This document shows, piece by piece, positions 1 to 7,695 of a DNA stretch of 64,000 nucleotides. This DNA comes from Salarchaeum japonicum_A. Lineage in GTDB: Archaea > Halobacteriota > Halobacteria > Halobacteriales > Halobacteriaceae. The notes under the pieces were generated by a model, which did not search any database, had not been told where the DNA came from, and was given only the letters and a program-made list of their open reading frames with translations. How positions within the stretch are numbered: position 1 is the first letter of the stretch; the number at the start of each line of letters is the position of its first letter. The position numbers were made by a program, and so were the translations under genes. The DNA lies in the NCBI RefSeq assembly GCF_049705945.1, contig NZ_JBNAMV010000004.1, positions 248,001 to 312,000 of the forward strand, given 5' to 3'.

Positions 1-80
1 CCGGAGACACCCGGAACGGCGTCAGCGGCCCCCATCGCGACGCCCTTCAGGTAGACGGCGACCCAGTCGCGCGCGGACAT
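1..80 (-). CDS. DUF368 family membrane protein (N-terminal fragment, runs off window)
   Basis: The reverse strand opens with ATG at 80-78 and reads MSARDWVAVYLKGVAMGAAD followed by AVPGVSG, the typical start of DUF368 proteins. Only 26 codons are in the window. Bacterial members (PopT) have been proposed as undecaprenyl-phosphate translocases that return the carrier lipid to the cytoplasm. The ATG follows the aglB stop codon with no gap (TAG then ATG), so the two genes are probably co-transcribed and translationally linked. A role in dolichyl-phosphate recycling is inferred from this position. The family call rests on a short segment. Confidence 0.75.
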   Translation of the reverse strand, partial: MSARDWVAVYLKGVAMGAADAVPGVS

Positions 81-3000
81 CTACGCGGGCCGCGCGGCGA
101 ACGCGGTGGTGTCGACGGACGCGACCGCGGTCGTCGTCGATGCGTCGCCGTTCGTCTCGAACGCATCGAGCGTGGACGGCGAGACGAGGCTGGACGTGTT
201 CGTACTGTCGTTCTCGCTGGTGTCGTTCTCCGCGCCGCCGGGCGTGTCGAGGACTTCCTTCGTCAGTTCGACCTCAACCGTCTGCTCGGTCTCACCGATA
301 ACTGCGCCCTCGGAGACGTGTTCGGTCGCGTTGTACGCCACCGTGTACGCGGAGTCGTTCACGGTCGCGGGCGTGCTGAACGTGTACGGACCGGCCGCGC
401 GAACGCTCACGTTCGTATGGCCGTTCTCCGGCCCCCACTCGCTGTAGCCCGTCGTCGAGTACGGGAGCGTCATCGTGAACTCGCCGTTCTCGTCCGTGGT
501 GACCTGCTGGGTGTACGTCGTCTGGTTCCCGATGAGCTGATTGCCCTGGTAGGTCGTCGCGTTCAGCGTCACGGACGCCGTCACGGTCGTGTTCGCGGGC
601 CCAGTGCCTTGAACGGTCGCGCCCGGAACCTTCTCGAACAGCTTCACCGCGCTCGGGAGGTTCGTGAACTGCGACCCCCGGAGGATCTGCTGGAAGCTCA
701 CCGAGGCCTCGCTGGTGCCGACGAGCCGGTAATGGTCCAGGGCTTCCACGTCCTCGACGGGTGTCCCGCCGAGCCCGCCGATCTGGCTGGTGGGCTGGCC
801 CTGACTCGTCGAGTCGTTCGCGACGAACGCCTCAGCTTCGGCGCGCGTGTCGAACGACCGCGTCGGGGAGTCGTTCGCGCCGTCGGGTTCGTACACGCGG
901 AGGTAGCCGCCGTCGGACAGCGGGATGTTACGGTCCCAGTCGATGACCGTGGTACCGGTCGCTTCCACCCGGCTGCCGTGGTAGCGGTAGAGCCGCACCA
1001 TCATGCTCTCGTAGTACGCCTGACTCCGAAGCTGGGTCTGCTGCTGCACTGCGCCCTCGCTGTTCAGGACGTAGAACGGACTGTAGAAGTCGTACGCGCT
1101 GGTGTTGTCCGCGAACTGCGTGGGCGCACTGAACTTCGCGCTCAGGGACGCCATCTGCCAGTCCACCGCGACGTACCGCGTCTCCTCACCCGGACTTCCG
1201 AGGTTCTGGAGGATGTCGTTCGCGTCCGCCTCGGTCTGACTCAAAAGGTAGTTCGCGGCCGTTCCCGCGCCCTGCTGGAACGGGTTCGCGTTCGGGATGC
1301 GTTCGCCCTCCACCGTGATCCAGTGGCCGTAGTCCCACCAGCTCATCACGCCATAGGACCCGTTCGGATACGCGTAATCGTCGGTCTGTGCGTACGTCCC
1401 GTAGTAGTCGAGTTGGTCCGCGTTGTCCGCACCGCCGAAGTTCCCTTCGGCGGGCGTGTTCTCGTTCATCCAGTCGAGCAGCGAATCCCAGGACAGCACG
1501 GACGAACTCGGCCCCGTGTCGCCGGTGGCGACGGCCGTACTGGAGGAGACGTTCCCGTACGTCGTGCTCTGGAACGTGAACGGCACCGCGAGCGGCACGA
1601 CGAGTACGAGCAGGACGAGCGCGACCGCGAACACTTGGCTCGCGTCCACGTTTTCGAGGCGCTGCATCGCGCTCGCGTTCGCGCCGACCATCCGGAGGAT
1701 TTCGACCGCCGCGAACCCGCTCAGGACTGCGACCGGAACCGCGAGATAGTAGTTGAACCGCACCTGCGTGAACGCCGCGGACGTGAGGAACACGCCCCAG
1801 ACGACGATGAGGAGGTGTTCGGCCGGCCGGTCGTCCATGATGGCGGACACCGCGAGAATCAGGCCGATGACCGCGACGCCGATGAGCTGGGACTCGACGC
1901 CCACGAAGTCTCCGAGACCCTGCATCACGCCCGGGAACGCCAGAATCCCGATCACGACGAGCGCGGAGCCGATTGCGAATCCGACGCGGTTCAGGTTACG
2001 GGAACGGAACGTCGGCCGCCACAGCAGCCACGCGCCCGCGAGCACCGCGATGAAGAACGTCAAACCGTAATCGAGGAAGATGACCGCGAAGTCGCTGATA
2101 CCGAACCGGCTCGCCTGCGAGAGGAACGGCTGCGCCTCGCTGATGGTGCGCTGGGCCGCGCCCGCGCCGAATCCGACGAAGCGGAGGAGGTTCGACTGCA
2201 CCATCGAGAACAGGCTCGGGAGCGCGACCGCGACGAGTCCGCTGCCGACGACGATGACGCCCGCGACCGTCACCGGGTAGAGAGAGGTATCGATATTTTC
2301 TGCGTCCCAGTGCCGGGCGAGCCACGCCATGAAGACCGCGCCGAACGCGACCGCGAACGCGAACAGCGGCTGGAGGAGAGAGTTCTGGACGGCACCGAAG
2401 CCAACGTATCCGAGAGGCATCAGCGCAAAGAGTCCAGTTGTCGTCATACTTACCGCGCCGACGAACGCGACGTGATCGGGACTGGTGCTGTTGTAGTAGT
2501 CTGAGCAGAGCTGGAGAACGAAGAACGCGCCGAAGATGCCGATGAGGAGGACGCCCGGTGGCCAGACGAAAAGGTAGAGCGCGGTCGCGATTCCGGCGAG
2601 AACGCTCCAGCCGAGGGGCTTGCGGAGCGGGGCGAACTCGCGTTCCACGACCTGCTCCCAGACAGGGCGTTCGCGCTCCGCAACTGAGAGTGCAACCATC
2701 ATCGCGAGCACCGCGACGGACATGAACAGCGGCTCCGCGATGTTGTGGTCCGCCGACCCCACCAGGGAGCGAGAAAGGAACAGTCCTGGCAGGAGGCCGA
2801 GAATGACCGCTGAGATAACGCCGCCGAGACGCCCGCTAAGTCGCTTTCCGATAAAGTACGTCGGAACCGCGATGAACGTCCCGAAGACGGGTGGTGCGAA
2901 CAGCACGCTCAATGCGACCGTGTTCTCGCTCGGACTTCCGAGACCGATTACGAGAGCCGCCGTCGCGATAAGCTGGTCGAACAACGTCCCGAACTGGCTC

Positions 3001-3272
3001 GTCGTCGTCCCGAACGGATAGTACGTCCACGGGTCAAACGGCATCGTTGACGGCCACTCACTTACCGTATACTCAACCATCCGGAAGTGATACCACGCGT
3101 CGTTCCCCGAGAAATACACCTCACCATTCTGCGTGAACGCATCCCACGACTTCGCCCGCACCCAGAACATGAACGCCAGAACGAGCAAGAGCGCAGGATA
3201 CTGATAATACTGTCTGAGCCAGCCACCAGCGCGCTGGAGAGCCTCGCTGGACTGACCGTCGTCGTCGCTCAT
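81..3272 (-). CDS. aglB: Oligosaccharyltransferase AglB (STT3 family)
   Basis: A 1063-residue protein with about a dozen membrane segments in the first ~600 residues and a large extracellular C-terminal domain. The STT3 signature WWDYG lies at about residues 645-649, followed by H. AglB transfers the lipid-linked glycan from dolichyl phosphate to Asn in N-X-S/T sequons outside the membrane. The ATG at 3272 (MSDDDGQSS) was chosen because the in-frame extension upstream is low-complexity and runs into the flippase gene. Length fits haloarchaeal AglB. It sits between the flippase gene upstream and the DUF368 gene downstream on the same strand, a lipid-linked glycan export and transfer unit. Confidence 0.95.
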   Translation of the reverse strand: MSDDDGQSSEALQRAGGWLRQYYQYPALLLVLAFMFWVRAKSWDAFTQNGEVYFSGNDAWYHFRMVEYTVSEWPSTMPFDPWTYYPFGTTTSQFGTLFDQLIATAALVIGLGSPSENTVALSVLFAPPVFGTFIAVPTYFIGKRLSGRLGGVISAVILGLLPGLFLSRSLVGSADHNIAEPLFMSVAVLAMMVALSVAERERPVWEQVVEREFAPLRKPLGWSVLAGIATALYLFVWPPGVLLIGIFGAFFVLQLCSDYYNSTSPDHVAFVGAVSMTTTGLFALMPLGYVGFGAVQNSLLQPLFAFAVAFGAVFMAWLARHWDAENIDTSLYPVTVAGVIVVGSGLVAVALPSLFSMVQSNLLRFVGFGAGAAQRTISEAQPFLSQASRFGISDFAVIFLDYGLTFFIAVLAGAWLLWRPTFRSRNLNRVGFAIGSALVVIGILAFPGVMQGLGDFVGVESQLIGVAVIGLILAVSAIMDDRPAEHLLIVVWGVFLTSAAFTQVRFNYYLAVPVAVLSGFAAVEILRMVGANASAMQRLENVDASQVFAVALVLLVLVVPLAVPFTFQSTTYGNVSSSTAVATGDTGPSSSVLSWDSLLDWMNENTPAEGNFGGADNADQLDYYGTYAQTDDYAYPNGSYGVMSWWDYGHWITVEGERIPNANPFQQGAGTAANYLLSQTEADANDILQNLGSPGEETRYVAVDWQMASLSAKFSAPTQFADNTSAYDFYSPFYVLNSEGAVQQQTQLRSQAYYESMMVRLYRYHGSRVEATGTTVIDWDRNIPLSDGGYLRVYEPDGANDSPTRSFDTRAEAEAFVANDSTSQGQPTSQIGGLGGTPVEDVEALDHYRLVGTSEASVSFQQILRGSQFTNLPSAVKLFEKVPGATVQGTGPANTTVTASVTLNATTYQGNQLIGNQTTYTQQVTTDENGEFTMTLPYSTTGYSEWGPENGHTNVSVRAAGPYTFSTPATVNDSAYTVAYNATEHVSEGAVIGETEQTVEVELTKEVLDTPGGAENDTSENDSTNTSSLVSPSTLDAFETNGDASTTTAVASVDTTAFAARPA

Positions 3273-3321
3273 ACACGTGCGTCGGGGAAAGCGAGGATAA
3301 GGTTTGTGAAAGCGTGGGAGA

Positions 3322-4761
3322 TTATCGGTCGAGTGCGTCAGAGAGAATTCCTCGAGCAGTGGTTCGCACGGGTTCGCTGATAGCTGTGAGGGTGACGGAA
3401 TACACTGCGGCACCAACCCCCACAAGGACAACGAGGTCACCCCACCACGAGACGAACATAAGTGAATGCAGACCGTCGACCACCGCAAACATAATCGCGC
3501 CGGAGAGGAGTTGGTGTCGGAGCGGCCGGGTGAGAAGTGGGACTTCAGGGAGGTATTGTTTGACGACGTACTCGAGAATCAAGTACTTCACGAGTTCGGA
3601 AACGATGGTCGCGGCGACGACGCCGGCGATGCCGAACTCGAGCAGCAAGAGGTAGCCGAGTCCGACGTTGAGGACGAGTCCGACTAGTCCGATCCGGGTA
3701 TTGAGGTCAGGGCGGTCTAACCCAGCGACTGTCGAGCCGAGCTGGATCGATTGCATATTCACCACCCGGAAGAACGCGATACCGACAAGAACTATTCCGA
3801 CGCCACCGTACTGCGGTCCGAACACGGCCACCAGCAAGTCGTTCGGCATCGCGGCAGCACCGAAGAAGAGCGGTATCGCGAGAATGCTCGCGAATCCGAG
3901 CGCGTTCGCCACATCGTTACTGGTCGCGGACACGTCGTCCCGACTCCAGTATTCGCTCACTCGCGCCATCAGCCCCGTCGACGTGACCTCTCCGATGAAG
4001 GTACCCGCCAACGTGAGTTGCATCGCGACCTGATACTTCCCGACCGAGGCGGACGTGAGGAGTGCTCCGAGTAGGAGGATGTCGATGCGTGACTGTGTAG
4101 TCCCGATGAATCCGTTCGGGACGCTGTACTTCGCGTACGACGCGATGCGAAATACGGACGAGCGAGTTGGAAGAACCGGATGGACATCGATTCGGTAGAG
4201 GACATACGGAACCGTGAGCGCTGTAGCGACAGCGAGTCCGTACACCATCCCTGCTGCACCGAATCCAAGAAGGACGAACGCCAATTGGAGCGGCGTCGTG
4301 AAGATCGAACGGAGTGTATCCGCCCATTGTACTGCGGAGAAATTCGCGCGCGCTGAGAGGATTTGAGTAGAGACGACGAACAGACAGAGCGTAACGAAGA
4401 GAACACTAAACGGGACGAACAGCCCCGACAGGTCGTATAGTTCTGTGGATCGGTGGAGGAGATACGCTGCTGGCAGAATCACTATCGGGAAGAGGAGCGC
4501 TCCCAAGAGACTGGACCCGAGTGCTTCCCCGAGTGGGAAGTCAACCTCCGTTAGCCGTTTCTTGCACGCCATCCCCCAGCCCGTTACGGGGTTGTCCAGG
4601 ACATCGACGAGCGTGAGGACGACGTAGAACGCTCCGTATCCTGCGGGACCGAGAACACGGGCGAATACAACTGAGCCCGCGAAACCGATCGCCCCCATAA
4701 GGAACTTGGCGATCACGCCCTTCGAGATTTCGAATCCAAAGTCCGCCTCACCTGCGCTCAT
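3322..4761 (-). CDS. MOP-superfamily polysaccharide flippase (Wzx/AglR-like)
   Basis: A 479-residue hydrophobic protein with about 14 predicted membrane segments. The N-terminus (GVIAKFLMGAIGFAGSVVFA, then RVLGPAGYG) is the classic start of polysaccharide-biosynthesis flippases. Such proteins move lipid-linked glycans across the membrane. In Haloferax, AglR acts in the flipping of dolichol-phosphate-bound mannose. It lies 49 bp upstream of aglB on the same strand, so it probably supplies glycan to AglB. The ATG at 4761 starts a soluble acidic leader before the first helix. Substrate cannot be told from sequence. Confidence 0.88.
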   Translation of the reverse strand: MSAGEADFGFEISKGVIAKFLMGAIGFAGSVVFARVLGPAGYGAFYVVLTLVDVLDNPVTGWGMACKKRLTEVDFPLGEALGSSLLGALLFPIVILPAAYLLHRSTELYDLSGLFVPFSVLFVTLCLFVVSTQILSARANFSAVQWADTLRSIFTTPLQLAFVLLGFGAAGMVYGLAVATALTVPYVLYRIDVHPVLPTRSSVFRIASYAKYSVPNGFIGTTQSRIDILLLGALLTSASVGKYQVAMQLTLAGTFIGEVTSTGLMARVSEYWSRDDVSATSNDVANALGFASILAIPLFFGAAAMPNDLLVAVFGPQYGGVGIVLVGIAFFRVVNMQSIQLGSTVAGLDRPDLNTRIGLVGLVLNVGLGYLLLLEFGIAGVVAATIVSELVKYLILEYVVKQYLPEVPLLTRPLRHQLLSGAIMFAVVDGLHSLMFVSWWGDLVVLVGVGAAVYSVTLTAISEPVRTTARGILSDALDR

Positions 4762-5126
4762 GTGTACCTCTGACTTGTACCTCCAGAACCGCAGAGTACT
4801 CGGATTCCAGCGTTAGTCTCGGAAAATAGGCTTAATGGTTCGACACTCCGGCCGCAAATTGGATCGCTAAATTGGAATAGAGGGGCCATTGTGCGCATTT
4901 TTGCAGTGCTGGTGTTTAGTAAGAGGGGGGTTCCGGACATCGCTAACATCCGGTAGATTTCGAGGTATTGTCCGATGTTAGCGTAATCGTGACCCCACTA
5001 TTTTCTCGCAAGCGTTTCGAACCATCTCTTGGACGAGGTCGTCGTCAGAGAGCAGTTCAAGCATCGCACCGGAGAGTAAACAGATTCGAAAAGCAATTCA
5101 GAGACCTCGGTCGAAATCAACCTATG
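4762..5126. other. Intergenic region with a 10-bp inverted repeat and the abandoned start codon of the GT75 gene
   Basis: No convincing gene. It should hold the divergent promoters of the flippase (leftward) and, originally, the GT75 gene (rightward). An inverted repeat CGCTAACATC (4941-4950) and GATGTTAGCG (4974-4983) could be an operator or a stem. The original ATG of the GT75 gene is at 5124-5126, directly before the IS target duplication. It now opens only a 9-codon frame that stops just inside the IS. Confidence 0.6.
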
Positions 5127-5136
5127 GCCATTCAAG
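5127..5136. repeat. Left target-site duplication of the ISH8-like element
   Basis: GCCATTCAAG occurs here and again at 6532-6541, exactly flanking the element. Ten bases is the duplication length usual for ISH8-type elements. Both copies encode codons 2-5 of the interrupted GT75 gene. Confidence 0.9.
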
Positions 5137-5155
5137 CATCGGTGTTCGGTTAAGC
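5137..5155. repeat. Left terminal inverted repeat of the IS
   Basis: CATCGGTGTTCGGTTAAGC matches the right end in reverse complement at 17 of 19 positions. The transposase stop codon (5150-5152) lies inside it. Confidence 0.88.
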
Positions 5156-6448
5156 ACTGGATCGCCTCATGAAGGCTTCAGCCACTCGTTCGCCGAGTAA
5201 GAGGCGTGATTTCTCTGGCTGGCGAGCGTCACGGAACATCAACTCCGGCAGATTCGGCGGTGGATGTCCGAACGACTGGGCCAAATCTTCGAGAATGATC
5301 TGGGCGACAGACCGGAAGGTCTTCGCCCAGCGTTCGCGGGGAAACACCGTCTCCGGGAATAGCTCTTGAAACACGCCGAGTAAGGCTCTGCTGACCGTCA
5401 GCGTCAGCAGAGCCGCCACCACCAGCAGGTGAACGATTGCTGGATCACTCGTCTGGAACTTCTCCAGCCCATACAGCGACTTCAGTTCCCGGAACAGCAA
5501 CTCCACTTCCCACCGCAACCCGTACAGCGCTGCGACCTGCCTTGGAGTGAACTCATCGGGTAGATTCGTCACGTACAGGTGGTAGTCGTCGGTGTCCTCG
5601 TTGCGGACACCGACGACGCGAAACTCCACCGAATCGGTTGACTGCTTCCCAGCGTATGCCCGCCGTTTGAACTCGATCTCCACGGTTACGTCGATAATCT
5701 CCCGACTGAGATCTCCTAGAACGTCCCGAAGACGACGCTCTGGCAAGGAAATGGCGCGCCCGCGCCATTTCCGCCGCTCTCCGACGATCAATGGGTTTGC
5801 GTTCGACTTCAGCCGAGTCAGGAAGAAGCCGCCGTTCTCTTCGATCAACGCGAACCGGCGGAAACTGTAGAAGCCCAGATCGAACAGTAACAGCCGCCCT
5901 CGCAGCCAACTCCCGGTGCGGAGTTGGCTGCTCTCGTGGGTGCGTTCATCGGTGAGCTGGAACTGCTCGATCGTCTGCTTGGTCGCGTTCTGCACGAGGT
6001 GGAGTTTCGCGCCGGATTGATCCGCGTGAGTCGCCGGAAACTCGTTGAGGAGCCGATGCAACCTGAAGACGGTTGCATCGGCGATCAGCACTTCTCGAAA
6101 CAGCTCGAACTGTGGCGCGATCGTGTGAGGAACCGCGACCTCCTCGAGAGCGTGCTCGAGGAGGTCGCTCAACAGTGCTGCGAGTGCCGGCGTGAACCGG
6201 TCGTAGAAGCTGGAGCGGGCAACGGTCTGGTTGGTTGCTGCGGAGTACGCCCGTTGAAATCCGGCGATGGTACGGGCTTCGCCATCGACGGCGAAGCCCA
6301 TGATGAGCGTCCAAACGAGCATCGTGATGTCGATTGTCCGGTGGCGTTGGACGACATCGCGCTCGCGCGCGATGTCTTCGATACGTTCGGCTGGAAACAG
6401 GGAAGTGAGCCGCCGTCGTATGAGGTCCGGGGAGAGTTCCTTCAGCAC
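5150..6448 (-). CDS. IS4-family (ISH8-type) transposase
   Basis: A 432-residue DDE transposase. DDE-type core segments include VLIADATVFRL (about residue 125), LLFDLGFYSFRRF (about residue 190) and a C-terminal YGLRWEVELLFRELKSLYGL block, the Y-(2)-R-(3)-E-(6)-K signature of IS4 transposases. The start is a GTG at 6448 (VLKELSPDL). The gene fills almost the whole element and its stop overlaps the left terminal repeat. No frameshift is visible, so it is likely functional. Confidence 0.9.
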   Translation of the reverse strand: MLKELSPDLIRRRLTSLFPAERIEDIARERDVVQRHRTIDITMLVWTLIMGFAVDGEARTIAGFQRAYSAATNQTVARSSFYDRFTPALAALLSDLLEHALEEVAVPHTIAPQFELFREVLIADATVFRLHRLLNEFPATHADQSGAKLHLVQNATKQTIEQFQLTDERTHESSQLRTGSWLRGRLLLFDLGFYSFRRFALIEENGGFFLTRLKSNANPLIVGERRKWRGRAISLPERRLRDVLGDLSREIIDVTVEIEFKRRAYAGKQSTDSVEFRVVGVRNEDTDDYHLYVTNLPDEFTPRQVAALYGLRWEVELLFRELKSLYGLEKFQTSDPAIVHLLVVAALLTLTVSRALLGVFQELFPETVFPRERWAKTFRSVAQIILEDLAQSFGHPPPNLPELMFRDARQPEKSRLLLGERVAEAFMRRSSA

Positions 6449-6512
6449 AACCTCTCCCCACGCGGTCTACGCCGATAACTTCGTCAGTAGAGCGCAGTCT
6501 CTTGGTTTCTCA

Positions 6513-6531
6513 GCTAAACCGAACACGGATG
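6513..6531. repeat. Right terminal inverted repeat of the IS, ending in ATG
   Basis: GCTAAACCGAACACGGATG on the plus strand is the inverted partner of 5137-5155. Its last three bases (6529-6531) serve as the ATG of the downstream gene. Confidence 0.88.
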
Positions 6532-7656
6532 GCCATTCAAGACACCTGCGTCATCGTGCCAACTATTCGAGAGTACGAGAACATGCGGATGTACTTCGAG
6601 AACGCGCGCACCCACGACTTTGATCTTAGTCGGGTGCACGTCCTTCTCGTAACCGAGGATTTCTGCGACACAGAAGAAATGAAGGCGATGCTTGACGACG
6701 AAGGAGTTTCCGGAGAGGTCTTCGACGGAACACGCCGAGAAGAGTGGTACGATGCCCACGAAATCTCTGACTACGCGGATGTCGTCCCGGCAGCAAGTCA
6801 CGCCGAAACCAGTTTCGGACTTCTCTACATGTGGGCGAATCCTCAGTTCGAGTACGGGTTCTTTATTGACGACGATACACTCCCGATAGACGAGTTCGAC
6901 TTCTTCGGAAGACACTTCGATAATCTCCATTTCAATGGCGAGATAGAGCGTGTACAGTCCGATTCAAGCTGGGTGAATGTTCTCTATCAGAACTACGATG
7001 GGGAGCTGTACCCCCGTGGGTATCCATACGCGGCGATGAACGAAACGGTCGAAACAGACACGACTGTCGTTAACGACGTTATCGCATCACAGGGGCTTTG
7101 GACGAACGTCCCGGACCTTGACGCGGTTCGGATTCTCATGGACGGCGACCTCCAAGGCCAAGCGCAAACCCGAACGAGCGTCGAAGATTTCGAGCGTGAC
7201 TTTGTCGCCGGTTCCGGGCAGTACCTCACCGTCTGCTCAATGAATCTCGCATTCGAGCGCGAAGTGATTCCGGCGTTCTACCAGCTCCCGATGGACGACA
7301 ATAAATGGGCCGTGGGTCGATTCGACGATATCTGGTCGGGAGTCTTCCTCAAACGCGCCGCGGACATCTTTGGCAAACAGATCTACAACGGTGCACCACT
7401 GTGCGAGCACAACAAAGCACCGCGCTCCACATTCGACGACCTGAACAACGAAGTTCCAGGACTCGAACTTAACGAACACCTCTGGGAGATTGTAGACAGT
7501 GTCGGGGAGGACGCGGACGATTATGCAGAGTTCTTCGCCACCGCGGGCGAGACTCTTGCAGACGGCGACTGGAGCGAATATAATAATGGCGAATTCTTCA
7601 ACCACGTCGGCGAGTACATGATAGACTGGCTCAACTGCCTCGATGAATTGAACTAA
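6529..7656 (+). CDS. GT75-like protein (reversibly glycosylated polypeptide / UDP-arabinopyranose mutase family)
   Basis: A 375-residue protein starting MAIQDTCVIVPTIREYENMR. It has a DDD motif at residues 114-116 (FFIDDDTLP) and family-specific blocks SQGLWTNVPDLDAV, VCSMNLAFEREVIPAF and GRFDDIWSGVFLKR, which match plant RGP/UAM proteins. Plant relatives interconvert UDP-arabinopyranose and UDP-arabinofuranose or self-glycosylate; the archaeal substrate is unknown. The ISH8-like element inserted directly behind the original ATG. The IS terminus supplies a new ATG in frame, so the product is unchanged, but the native promoter is now 1.4 kb away. An in-frame TTG at 6502 inside the IS is an alternative start. 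Confidence 0.8.
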   Translation: MAIQDTCVIVPTIREYENMRMYFENARTHDFDLSRVHVLLVTEDFCDTEEMKAMLDDEGVSGEVFDGTRREEWYDAHEISDYADVVPAASHAETSFGLLYMWANPQFEYGFFIDDDTLPIDEFDFFGRHFDNLHFNGEIERVQSDSSWVNVLYQNYDGELYPRGYPYAAMNETVETDTTVVNDVIASQGLWTNVPDLDAVRILMDGDLQGQAQTRTSVEDFERDFVAGSGQYLTVCSMNLAFEREVIPAFYQLPMDDNKWAVGRFDDIWSGVFLKRAADIFGKQIYNGAPLCEHNKAPRSTFDDLNNEVPGLELNEHLWEIVDSVGEDADDYAEFFATAGETLADGDWSEYNNGEFFNHVGEYMIDWLNCLDELN

Positions 7657-7695
7657 CCTTACGAAAATCTTAGCGACCGAAAGAGATGTTCCGCT

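Larger units (their letters stand above)
5137..6531 (-). mobile_element. ISH8-like insertion sequence (IS4 family), complete, 1395 bp
   Basis: The element has 19-bp terminal inverted repeats. The left end is CATCGGTGTTCGGTTAAGC (5137-5155) and the right end, read inward, is CATCCGTGTTCGGTTTAGC (6513-6531), with 17 of 19 identical. It carries one transposase gene on the reverse strand and is flanked by a perfect 10-bp duplication. Intact ends and frame suggest a recent and possibly still mobile copy. Its right end terminates in ATG and restores the start codon of the neighbouring gene. Confidence 0.92.

Noticed and set aside
318..2504. Very long open frame (over 700 codons) on the plus strand inside aglB
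   Set aside because: It is the antisense shadow of aglB, Arg/Val-rich with no domain; high GC keeps stops rare on the opposite strand.
4968..5153. 61-codon frame reading into MAIQ and the IS
   Set aside because: The upstream part is not protein-like; it merely joins the abandoned GT75 start to the IS end.
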